From: Edaphobacter lichenicola
Lineage (GTDB): Bacteria; Acidobacteriota; Terriglobia; Terriglobales; Acidobacteriaceae
NCBI RefSeq assembly: GCF_014201315.1
Contig: NZ_JACHDY010000005.1
Span: forward strand, 1-64,000
Reading direction: 5' to 3'
Length of the DNA: 64,000 bases
The notes beneath the pieces are model-generated. The model did no database searches. It was not told the origin of the DNA and saw only the letters and a list, made by a program, of their open reading frames with translations. The first letter of the stretch is position 1, and each line of letters starts with the position of its first letter. Positions 54,529 to 61,974 of this stretch are shown here, one piece after another. A program made the position numbers and the translations under genes.

Positions 54529-54578
54529 CGAAGCTGAGAGCAGTTTAATATCTGGTGGCTCGGCTGGGTGTGACAGCG

Positions 54579-55490
54579 CTATTTATGTTGAAGGTGGTCG
54601 AGGCTGTCGAGGACCGCCTTCTCGAGGGCGATGCGCTGGTCGGAGTAAGAATGGTCGGTTGCCATGTGGATTGCGGTGACCTCCTGATTGCCGGCTTTAT
54701 GGAGGGCTTCAACGAAGGCGTCGTTGGAGGGCGCGAGGCCGTCGTCGGAGGTGATGACGAGCATGGGACGGGTGGCTAGTTTCGGAGCGAGCGCGGGGAT
54801 ATTCCATGCGGTTGCGTTGGCGACGACCTCTTTGGCGAGGCTTTCGGGGGTGCATCCGGCGAGCGGGGCCATGCCTTCTGCAGCGAGGTGTGAGGCGAGA
54901 GCGGCGACTGCTGCGTCTCTCTGATCGGGTTTGATGGATTGAGCTCTGTCGACGCCCATATCGGCCGCGGAGATGAGGCCGACGGCTTTGATGGCGGGGT
55001 CTTGTGCGGCGACGTAGCGGGCTATGAAGCCACCCATACTGTGGCCGACGAGAACGATAGAGGACGGATCGGAGTGAAGCTTCTTTGCGTTGGCGGGGTC
55101 GCGCAGGTAGGCGATGGCGGAGTGGGTGTCCTCGATGGAGTGGGTGAAGGAGAAGTCGCCGGGGGAGCCCCAGGAGCCGCGGTAGTCGAAGTAGACGACG
55201 TCCCAGCCGTCGCGGCGGATGGCCTGTGCGAGATCGAGATTTTTCTCGTTGCCGGGGAAGCCGTGAAGTAGAAGGACGACGGGATGTGGGGCCGGGCCGG
55301 GTGCGATGTAGGCGAGCGCGTTGAGGAGGGCGCCGTGACTTGGGATTTGAAAGGTTTCGAAGGCGGCGGGGTTGGTCTTGTCGTGGGCGGGGTCGGTGGT
55401 GATGGCGGTGGGAAGCTGCTGGGCATGGAGCGGATGGAAGAATGCCGCACAGAGAAGCATGCTCGCGGCAATGATCTTGAGGGTAGACAT
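54579..55490 (-). CDS. Secreted alpha/beta hydrolase
   Basis: The product of 303 residues has a signal peptide (to FFHPLHAQ, about residue 24). The alpha/beta-hydrolase motifs follow: the oxyanion region VVLLLHGFPGNEKNLDLA, the nucleophile in VLVGHSMGGFIARYVA near residue 150, an Asp in VITSDDGLAPS and the catalytic His in IHMATDHSYSD. It is probably a periplasmic peptidase or esterase; the substrate is unknown. Confidence 0.88.
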   Translation of the reverse strand: MSTLKIIAASMLLCAAFFHPLHAQQLPTAITTDPAHDKTNPAAFETFQIPSHGALLNALAYIAPGPAPHPVVLLLHGFPGNEKNLDLAQAIRRDGWDVVYFDYRGSWGSPGDFSFTHSIEDTHSAIAYLRDPANAKKLHSDPSSIVLVGHSMGGFIARYVAAQDPAIKAVGLISAADMGVDRAQSIKPDQRDAAVAALASHLAAEGMAPLAGCTPESLAKEVVANATAWNIPALAPKLATRPMLVITSDDGLAPSNDAFVEALHKAGNQEVTAIHMATDHSYSDQRIALEKAVLDSLDHLQHK

Positions 55491-55535
55491 GCGTTGATTG
55501 TAGATAAGGTACGGTAGTCCTCATAGAATGTATTC

Positions 55536-56234
55536 ATGAGAATCCATAATCAGCTTAGGTCAAGCTGGATAGTGACCGCCTGCTGGATATGGACAATGAC
55601 GTCTGTAATGTCGGCTCGAGCGCAAGGGATTCCCGGGAATGACAGCGGTTGGAGGAACTTATCTAGGGTGAGCCACAACAGCTCATTGATGTTCATCAAG
55701 AAAGACGCTACCTGTGAGAAAGGGGCTGTTCTGAAAGTTGATGCATCAAGCGTAACGATAGCCCAATTTGATAAGAAAGACGTGACTATTCAGATACAGG
55801 ACTTACTGCAGGTTGGTGAGGGTGGTCCGCATAACCTTGTATTCAGTGCGCGATCATCTTGGAGCGATGTAATCGGTGCAAAACCTGGTCACGCAGAAGC
55901 ACTTTCGATTACAAAGAAAGATGGCACGAAATACACGGGCAGACCAGTTTCAGTCTCGGGTACCGAGATTACTCTCAAGGGCCTTACGAGGAACGAAACA
56001 CTTGCGAAGGCAGACATAGCAACCATCGATTACATACGCCAAAAGCCATTGACGGACACGGAAGAGTACCTGGCGCAGGAAGCGCCCTACCTGCTGTTAT
56101 TTTCTCCAAAGAGTTACGTAGTTGCTATGGGGCTGTCACCCACGCTGGATGTGCGCCTGTTCGATGTATCGAAGCCCGAGGACAACTCACAAGTGGGTTG
56201 TAACCAAACGAAATCTGAGCCGCCTCTAAAATAG
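55536..56234 (+). CDS. Secreted hypothetical protein of atypical composition
   Basis: The product of 232 residues has a signal peptide (to SARAQ, about residue 30) and is rich in Lys, Asp, Ser and Thr. It shows an [22 protein letters not shown] segment and a second, similar [27 protein letters not shown] beta pattern (about residues 125-150), which hints at two small beta domains. Base composition is clearly lower in GC than neighbouring genes. No family is recognised. It ends five bases before mnmG. Confidence 0.65.
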   Translation: MRIHNQLRSSWIVTACWIWTMTSVMSARAQGIPGNDSGWRNLSRVSHNSSLMFIKKDATCEKGAVLKVDASSVTIAQFDKKDVTIQIQDLLQVGEGGPHNLVFSARSSWSDVIGAKPGHAEALSITKKDGTKYTGRPVSVSGTEITLKGLTRNETLAKADIATIDYIRQKPLTDTEEYLAQEAPYLLLFSPKSYVVAMGLSPTLDVRLFDVSKPEDNSQVGCNQTKSEPPLK

Positions 56235-56238
56235 AACT

Positions 56239-58287
56239 ATGAGCTTTTCGGAACAGTTCGATGTGGTGGTGGTGGGTGCGGGACACGCTGGTTGCGAGGC
56301 GGCGATGGCGGCTGCACGGATGGGGCTGCGCACGGCGATCTTTACGTTGAATCTGGATCTGATTGCGCAGATGAGTTGTAACCCCGCGATTGGTGGGATT
56401 GCGAAGGGGCACCTGGTGCGTGAGGTGGATGCGCTGGGTGGCGTGATGGGTGAGGTTGCGGATGCTACGGGGATACAGTTTCGTCTGCTGAATACCTCGC
56501 GAGGGCCGGCGGTGTGGTCGCCGAGGGCGCAGTGCGATAAAGCGCTCTATCGCGTGAAGATGCGCGAGGTGCTGGAGGAGCAGAAGAATCTCTTCATCAA
56601 GCAGGCTGAGGTGGTGGACCTGATTGTGGAGGACAGCGAGTCGGCGAGTCAGCGAGTTGGCGAGTTTTTGCCGACCCGTGTGGTGCGGGGGTTGAGGCTG
56701 CGAGATGGGCGGGTGATTCATGCTGCGGCGACGATTGTTACGACAGGAACGTTTCTGAATGGGTTGATTCATTGCGGGGAGCAGCAGTACACCGCCGGGA
56801 GAAGCGGGGAGCCGGCGAGTGTGTTGCTGGGGGAGGCGCTGAAGCGGCTGGGGCTGCGGGAGTGCAGGCTGAAGACGGGGACGCCGCCGCGGCTCGATGG
56901 CCGCACGATTGACTGGAGTCAGTTTCAGGAGCAGCCGGGGGATGAAGACCCGACGCCGTTCAGCTTTAGATCAGCGAGTCAGCGAGTTAGCGAGTCAGCG
57001 GGTCAGCATTGGGTGCCGGAGTTGCGGCAGATCAACTGCCATATCGCGCATACGACACCGGAGACGCTGCGGCTGATTCGGGAGAATGTGCATCGGTCGC
57101 CGATGTATACGGGGCAGATTGAGGCGATTGGGCCGCGGTACTGTCCTTCGATTGAAGACAAGATCGTGCGGTTTCCGGAGAAGACGCGGCACCAGTTTTT
57201 TCTGGAGCCGGAGGGGTTGAATACGCATGAGGTCTACATCAACGGCATGAGCACGAGCCTGCCGATGGAGATTCAGGCGGCGATGGTGCGGTCGATTCCT
57301 GGGCTTGAGAACGCAGAGATGCTGCGGCCGGGGTATGCGATTGAGTATGACGCGATCGATCCGACGGAGCTGGATCGTACGCTGCGGGTGAAGTCGTTTG
57401 CGGGGCTTTATCTGGCGGGGCAGATCAACGGCACGAGCGGGTATGAAGAGGCTGCGTGCCAGGGATTGATGGCGGGGATCAATGCGGCGCTGGCGGCGCG
57501 GGCAGCCCTGAGCGGCGAACCAGAGGCGGGCTTTACGCTGGATCGGACGGAGGCTTACACGGGTATTTTGATTGATGATCTGATCAGCAAGGGGACGAAT
57601 GAGCCTTACCGGATGTTTACTTCGCGGGCGGAGTATCGGCTGCACCTGCGGATCGACAATGCGGATAGCAGACTGACTCCGCATGGGCGGCGGCTGGGGC
57701 TGATCGATGATGCCGCGTGGGCGGAGTATGAGGCGAAGCAGGCTCGGGCGGCGGCGTTTGAGAGGCTGTTGGGTTCGGCGCGGGTGCGGGCGGAGGAGTT
57801 GCCGATTGCGCTGCGGGAGAGGCTGGATGGTGACGCGGCTGGGATCAGCGGGCAGACGTTTGCGCAACTTTTGAAGCGGCCGGAGGTGCCGATCGAGGAG
57901 GTTGCACCGGTGCTTCGGGAGAGGCTGCGGGATGCGGAGGAGGTGCTGGGCGGTTGGGTGGCGGCGATGGATGCTGCGGGGGATGCGAAGCTGCCGGCGT
58001 GGGTTCGGAATGAGATGAAGACGGTGGAGACGGAGATTAAGTACTCGGGGTATCTGGACCAGCAGCGACGCTCGATGGAGAAGATGCGGAGGGCGGAGAA
58101 GCGGGGCATTCCGGGGTGGTTCGATTATTCGACGGTGAGCGGACTTTCGAGCGAGATGAAGGAGATTCTGACGAGGGTGCGGCCGCAGACGATTGGTCAG
58201 GCTAGCCGAATTGCTGGGGTTACGCCTGCTGCGGTTAGTTTGATTCATGTCTTTATCGAGATTCAGGGCAGGGCTCGGGTGGCTTAG
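56239..58287 (+). CDS. mnmG: tRNA uridine-5-carboxymethylaminomethyl modification enzyme MnmG
   Basis: The product of 682 residues binds FAD and acts with MnmE on wobble uridine. The motifs [20 protein letters not shown] at residues 10-29 and [23 protein letters not shown] near residue 50 are diagnostic, and the C-terminal helical tRNA-binding domain is present. It is longer than the usual 620 or so residues, partly because of two in-frame octamer repeat tracts (56636-56667 and 56974-57005), each coding for SASQRV(G/S)E-like sequence. MnmE is encoded 17 kb upstream. Confidence 0.96.
   Translation: MSFSEQFDVVVVGAGHAGCEAAMAAARMGLRTAIFTLNLDLIAQMSCNPAIGGIAKGHLVREVDALGGVMGEVADATGIQFRLLNTSRGPAVWSPRAQCDKALYRVKMREVLEEQKNLFIKQAEVVDLIVEDSESASQRVGEFLPTRVVRGLRLRDGRVIHAAATIVTTGTFLNGLIHCGEQQYTAGRSGEPASVLLGEALKRLGLRECRLKTGTPPRLDGRTIDWSQFQEQPGDEDPTPFSFRSASQRVSESAGQHWVPELRQINCHIAHTTPETLRLIRENVHRSPMYTGQIEAIGPRYCPSIEDKIVRFPEKTRHQFFLEPEGLNTHEVYINGMSTSLPMEIQAAMVRSIPGLENAEMLRPGYAIEYDAIDPTELDRTLRVKSFAGLYLAGQINGTSGYEEAACQGLMAGINAALAARAALSGEPEAGFTLDRTEAYTGILIDDLISKGTNEPYRMFTSRAEYRLHLRIDNADSRLTPHGRRLGLIDDAAWAEYEAKQARAAAFERLLGSARVRAEELPIALRERLDGDAAGISGQTFAQLLKRPEVPIEEVAPVLRERLRDAEEVLGGWVAAMDAAGDAKLPAWVRNEMKTVETEIKYSGYLDQQRRSMEKMRRAEKRGIPGWFDYSTVSGLSSEMKEILTRVRPQTIGQASRIAGVTPAAVSLIHVFIEIQGRARVA
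56636..56667 (+). repeat. Octamer tandem repeat inside mnmG, tract 1
   Basis: Four units: GCGAGTCG, GCGAGTCA, GCGAGTTG, GCGAGTTT. The tract lies between residue blocks VVDLIVEDS and [10 protein letters not shown], a surface loop in the family. Confidence 0.92.
56974..57005 (+). repeat. Octamer tandem repeat inside mnmG, tract 2
   Basis: Four units: GCGAGTCA, GCGAGTTA, GCGAGTCA, GCGGGTCA. It lies between PTPFSFR and the PELRQINCH block. Both tracts are 32 bases, of the same octamer. Confidence 0.92.
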
Positions 58288-58303
58288 GTTTTTGTGCTCG
58301 GGT

Positions 58304-58427
58304 GTCCTGCCGGACGGGCGCCCTACGCGTGGCCACCCCGCAAACGAAGACCTGTTTGCGGGGACCCCGGTTCGCGGCGGTCACCTCGTGACGGGTATAC
58401 CCCTTCGGTTGGAGCTCCCGTTGGTCG
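58304..58427. repeat. Family-1 repeat unit with hairpin insert
   Basis: Starts 17 bases after the mnmG stop with GTCCTGCCGGACGGGC and ends CTCCCGTTGGTCG. It contains the module CCCCGCAAACGAAGACCTGT followed by TTGCGGGG, whose ten-base arms CCCCGCAAAC/GTTTGCGGGG are perfectly complementary. Confidence 0.9.
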
Positions 58428-58489
58428 CTGCATTGAAATGTAACCGTTGGTGGGGTTTGGGCGTCCAAGGTGGGAAGGGTTGGTGCGTG

Positions 58490-59188
58490 ATGAGTTCTGC
58501 TTGGAAGACAGGTTTGATCGTGCTGGGTGTGGTGGTGGTCGCTTTGATCTTGTTTGGAAGGGGAAAGAGCATGGTGATGGGGGCGGAGAGGAAAGAGCCG
58601 ATTCCGGCTCCTGCGATGGATGAGCCGCATGTTGCGGCAACGCATGAGACTGCGGTGTTTGCAGGGGGCTGCTTCTGGGGCGTGCAGACGGTGTTTCAGC
58701 GGGTGAAGGGGGTTACGGCTACGACTGCGGGGTACTCGGGTGGATCTGCGTCTACGGCTACTTATGATCAGGTTTCTTCAGAAGGCACGGGACATGCGGA
58801 GTCGGTGAAGATTGTGTTTGATCCGGCGAAGGTTAGCTATGGGACGCTGCTGCGGATCTTCTTTTCGGTGGTGCATGATCCTACGCAGTTGAACCGGCAG
58901 GGGCCGGATGTGGGGACTTCTTATCGTTCGGTGATTTTTTACACGTCGCCGGAGCAGGAGAAGGTGGCTAAGGCCTATATCTCTCAGCTGGATGCGGCGC
59001 ATGTGTTTCCCAAGCCAATTGTGACTGAGGTTACGCCGCTGAAGGCCTTCTATGACGGGGAGGACTATCACCAGGACTATGCGGAGAAGAATCCTAACAA
59101 TCCGTACATTCAGGTCTGCGATGTGCCGAAGATGGCGGCTTTGAAGCAGCAGTTTCCTGATCTTTTTCAGGATTACAAGCACAAATAA
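58490..59188 (+). CDS. msrA: Peptide methionine sulfoxide reductase MsrA, membrane-anchored
   Basis: The product of 232 residues has an N-terminal membrane span (TGLIVLGVVVVALILFG) and then the MsrA domain. The catalytic Cys is in FAGGCFWGVQTVFQRVKG near residue 61, with the YSGGSASTATYDQVSSEGTGHAE segment following. It repairs oxidised Met, here probably on the periplasmic side. The open frame continues upstream through a family-1 repeat and mnmG's end, so I take the ATG at 58490; a GTG one codon earlier is also possible. Confidence 0.93.
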   Translation: MSSAWKTGLIVLGVVVVALILFGRGKSMVMGAERKEPIPAPAMDEPHVAATHETAVFAGGCFWGVQTVFQRVKGVTATTAGYSGGSASTATYDQVSSEGTGHAESVKIVFDPAKVSYGTLLRIFFSVVHDPTQLNRQGPDVGTSYRSVIFYTSPEQEKVAKAYISQLDAAHVFPKPIVTEVTPLKAFYDGEDYHQDYAEKNPNNPYIQVCDVPKMAALKQQFPDLFQDYKHK

Positions 59189-59209
59189 TTTTGGGCTGGT
59201 GGGGCTGGG

Positions 59210-59375
59210 GTGAAGGTCCGTTTTTGCAGGGGTTTTTGCGAAATCGTGGTGTCTGGACGTGGTTTTTTGGGTGGCTGGACGTGGTGGAATGTGTGGTGAA
59301 CGTGGTGTTGATGCACCACACATTCTGGCCGCTGAAAATGCGCCAGGTTTTCGGGATTTATTTTGGCCTGTGGCT
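59210..59375 (+). repeat. GTGGT-rich dispersed repeat, copy C
   Basis: TTTTTGCGAAATCGTGGTG, GACGTGGTTTTTTGGGTGG, TGTGTGGTGAACGTGGTG, GCCGCTGAAAATGCGCCAGG and a TTTCGGGATTTATTTTGG block follow in the order seen in copies A and B, with substitutions. Confidence 0.72.
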
Positions 59376-59397
59376 GGGAAAGGCGAAAATGCGGGGG

Positions 59398-59455
59398 GGC
59401 TCTCGACTGCATTACGCGATGAGACTGCGTGACTTCGGTCGAGATGACGGTTTCT
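59398..59455 (-). repeat. Covarying-stem hairpin repeat, copy 5
   Basis: Reverse orientation: CTCTCGACTGC, stem ACGC/GCGT (partial outer pairing) around the loop GATGAGACT, then GACTTCGGTCGAGATGACGG. It is one of two copies in this 516-base gap. Confidence 0.82.
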
Positions 59456-59540
59456 TGGGGTTGGGCTGGGTGGGGGCACGGGCGAGATGCGGACGGATAC
59501 CGCAGAATGCATCGGTTCGCTGCAACTGAGAGATGTGGCC

Positions 59541-59598
59541 GCAATCCACTGCGTGACAGACGGTGAGACTGTCTGTCGCTTCGGTCGAGAGGACGATG
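59541..59598 (-). repeat. Covarying-stem hairpin repeat, copy 6
   Basis: Reverse orientation: ATCCACTGCGT, stem GACAGAC/GTCTGTC around the loop GGTGAGACT, then GCTTCGGTCGAGAGGACG. The stem sequence is again different and fully paired. Confidence 0.85.
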
Positions 59599-59705
59599 TT
59601 TGGGGCGGGGACAGAAGAACGAACAATGGCAAAGGACTAAATACAGGGATCCTTCACTCCGTTCAGGATGACGACTTCAAAAAATGGTGGTGCTTAGAGT
59701 GCGGG

Positions 59706-60005
59706 TTATTGAGTGACTTCGCCCTCGGGTTCGTCGGTGGGGTTTTCGATCTCGGCCTCGAAGCCTTCGAGGAGGCGATTGAGGAAGGCTTCGGGGTTGG
59801 TGTCCTTGTTTTGGAGCTGGTGGGCGAGGGCGATGTGGCGGGCGAGGTCGGCGAGGACGATGCCCCAGGCGAAGGGATCCTCCCAGGCTCCGCTGCGGAT
59901 GCTGACGTGCTGACCCTGTTCGGCGATCCAGACGCGGAGTACCTCGAAGGAGGCTTTGTCGCGCTGTGCTTCTTCGGGGATTGCTAAGGTCTTTTCTGCT
60001 CCCAT
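59706..60005 (-). CDS. DUF5076 family protein
   Basis: The product of 99 residues contains VLRVWIAEQGQHVSIRSGAW followed by EDPFAWGIVLADLARHIALAH, the pattern of the DUF5076 family as I recall it. It is an acidic cytoplasmic protein of unknown function. It lies downstream of the small gene at 60047-60310 on the same strand, 41 bases apart, so the two are probably cotranscribed. Confidence 0.7.
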   Translation of the reverse strand: MGAEKTLAIPEEAQRDKASFEVLRVWIAEQGQHVSIRSGAWEDPFAWGIVLADLARHIALAHQLQNKDTNPEAFLNRLLEGFEAEIENPTDEPEGEVTQ

Positions 60006-60046
60006 GAAGTCTCTCTTTTCTTTGTGTCTTCTTTTTGTGTCTTCGG

Positions 60047-60310
60047 TCAGCTCTCGTCTTCGGTCATTCGGCGAAGATCGTCTGCGGTTGGAATACCAGG
60101 CATCCCGGCGAGGGTTGATGGTTCGTCGAGGAGTATTCGAATCTTATCGAGCTTCTTCTGCTCGACTTCGAGCATCTTCGCCCAGACGCGTTTTTCTTTG
60201 TAGGCGTAGAGGAGCATCTCCAGAAGTTGTTCGCGTGTGAGATTGGAGAGCTTGCTTCGCGCTTCGTCTTCGTCAAACTCAGGGATGTACTTGTCCAGGT
60301 TACTGCTCAT
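60047..60310 (-). CDS. Small acidic coiled-coil-like hypothetical protein
   Basis: The product of 87 residues is helical and charged (EFDEDEARSKLSNLTREQLLEMLLYAYKE, residues 11-39 or so, then KRVWAKMLEVEQKKLDKI) with an Ala/Gly/Pro turn near the end. No family is recognised. I take the ATG at 60310; the frame runs further upstream, overlapping the dnaB promoter region. It is divergent from dnaB. Confidence 0.65.
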   Translation of the reverse strand: MSSNLDKYIPEFDEDEARSKLSNLTREQLLEMLLYAYKEKRVWAKMLEVEQKKLDKIRILLDEPSTLAGMPGIPTADDLRRMTEDES

Positions 60311-60407
60311 CTGTGAATTAAACCCTTTGGTATGTGGGAAACCCGTTGATAACGGCAGGAAAGCGCTTGTTGCAACGGCCCCTGCAACAGCGGAGAATAG
60401 AGCCATT

Positions 60408-61787
60408 ATGGCATCTTTTGCTCAACTGAATGTGTCGGAGGGTCTGCCGGCATCGATACACACCGAGGTTGCCATTCTGGGGGCGATGCTTCTTGATGGG
60501 CTTGCGGTCAACGATGCGACGGGAAGGTTGAAGGCGGAAGATTTTTCGCTTGATTCGCACCAGCGCATCTATCGGGCGATGGTCGACATGATGGCGCTGG
60601 GGCACGGTATCGACTACATGACCGTTCGTGTGGAGCTGGAGCGCAGGCGTGAGATTGATTCGATTGGCGGGCCGGCGTATCTGGCTTTTTTGACGGAGGG
60701 GATTCCGCGCAACTTCAACATCGAGAGCTATGTCCGGATTGTGAAGGACAAGAGCCTGCTGCGACAGTTGATGGCCATCTTTGGCGACGGACTGACGCTT
60801 GCGTCGGACCAGTCCGAGGAGGCGATTCATGTTCTGAGTAATGTCGAAGCCAAGCTGTCGGAGGTGGCCGATAGCGCGATTCAGTATGGCTTTTCGGACA
60901 TTGCGACGATTGTGAAGGAGTCGTTTGGGTCGATTGACGCGCTGTATGAGCAGGGGCGCGAGGTTACGGGGCTGGCGACGCACTACATTGAGTTCGACCG
61001 GATGACGAGCGGGTTGCAGGAGTCGGAGCTGACGATTATTGCGGCGCGGCCTTCGATGGGCAAGACGGCGTGGGCGATCAACATTGCGGAGAATGCGGCG
61101 GTGCGCGGGGGCAAGGTGGTGGCGGTGTTCTCGCTTGAGATGAGCAAGGCGAGTCTGCTGCGCAGAATGCTGGCCTCGCAGGCGCTGGTGAACTCGAAGG
61201 CGATTCAGACGGGAATGTTGATGCGCGAGGACCGGGCGAAGCTGATCGCAGGCCTCGAGCGGCTGATGGAGTCGAAGATGTTTATCGACGATACGCCGGG
61301 GATTACGCTGGCGGAGATGCGGGCGAAGGCGCGTCGGCTGAAGCAGCAGCATGGGCAACTTGATCTGATCGTGATTGATTATTTGCAGCTGATGACGGGG
61401 TCCTCGGGGTCGCAGAAGGGATTTGAGAATCGGACGCAGGAGGTCTCGGCGATCTCGCGTGGGCTGAAGGCGCTGGCGAAGGAGATGAAGGTGCCGGTGG
61501 TGGCGCTGTCGCAGCTCTCGCGTGCGAGTGAGCAGAGGGGTGGGGATAAGAAGCCGCTGTTGAGCGATCTGCGCGAGTCGGGTTCGATCGAGCAGGATGC
61601 GGACGTGGTGTGCTTTATTCATCGCGAGGAGTACTACGACCGGGAGAATGAGGATCTGAAGGGCAAGGCGGAGATCATTATTGCGAAGCAGAGGAATGGG
61701 CCGACGGGGAGTATCCAGCTGGCGTATCTGTCGGACTATACGCGGTTCGAGAATCTGTCGCATGCTGGGGATTCGGGCGGGTACTAA
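60408..61787 (+). CDS. dnaB: Replicative DNA helicase DnaB
   Basis: The product of 459 residues is the hexameric replicative helicase. The N-terminal helical domain (SIHTEVAILGAMLLDG) is followed by the RecA-like domain with Walker A AARPSMGKTAWAINIAENAA near residue 218, Walker B DLIVIDYLQLMTGS and the LSQLSRASEQRGGDKKP loop. GGAGA lies upstream of the ATG at 60408; an earlier in-frame start would overlap the small divergent gene. A family-1 inverted pair starts two bases after its stop. Confidence 0.97.
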   Translation: MASFAQLNVSEGLPASIHTEVAILGAMLLDGLAVNDATGRLKAEDFSLDSHQRIYRAMVDMMALGHGIDYMTVRVELERRREIDSIGGPAYLAFLTEGIPRNFNIESYVRIVKDKSLLRQLMAIFGDGLTLASDQSEEAIHVLSNVEAKLSEVADSAIQYGFSDIATIVKESFGSIDALYEQGREVTGLATHYIEFDRMTSGLQESELTIIAARPSMGKTAWAINIAENAAVRGGKVVAVFSLEMSKASLLRRMLASQALVNSKAIQTGMLMREDRAKLIAGLERLMESKMFIDDTPGITLAEMRAKARRLKQQHGQLDLIVIDYLQLMTGSSGSQKGFENRTQEVSAISRGLKALAKEMKVPVVALSQLSRASEQRGGDKKPLLSDLRESGSIEQDADVVCFIHREEYYDRENEDLKGKAEIIIAKQRNGPTGSIQLAYLSDYTRFENLSHAGDSGGY

Positions 61788-61788
61788 T

Positions 61789-61966
61789 GTCCTGCCGGAC
61801 GGGCGCCCTGCGCGGGCGGCGATCACTTCGTGATTTGTATACCCCTTCGGTTGGCGCTCCCGTTGGTCGCGAGGAAGATTGATTCCGACCAACGGGAGGA
61901 CCACGCGAAGCTTTAAAAAGGCGTGCGAACGCCCGCTCTCCGCGCAGGAGGCCCGTCCGGCAGGAC
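61789..61966. repeat. Family-1 intergenic repeat, inverted pair
   Basis: Two facing units: GTCCTGCCGGACGGGCGCCC to CTCCCGTTGGTCG, a short spacer, then CCGACCAACGGGAGGACCAC to GGCCCGTCCGGCAGGAC. It begins immediately after the dnaB stop and ends nine bases from the stop of the convergent secreted-protein gene. Confidence 0.92.
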
Positions 61967-61974
61967 CTAGTCTC

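Noticed and set aside
56636-57005. CRISPR-like array suggested by repeated units in mnmG
   Set aside because: Units are eight bases without spacers and lie in frame within a conserved gene.
56995-58248. A 417-codon Arg/Pro/Leu-rich open frame opposite mnmG
   Set aside because: Antisense shadow; composition is typical of the reverse of G-rich coding DNA.
58247-58489. N-terminal extension of msrA
   Set aside because: It overlaps the end of mnmG and reads through a family-1 repeat.
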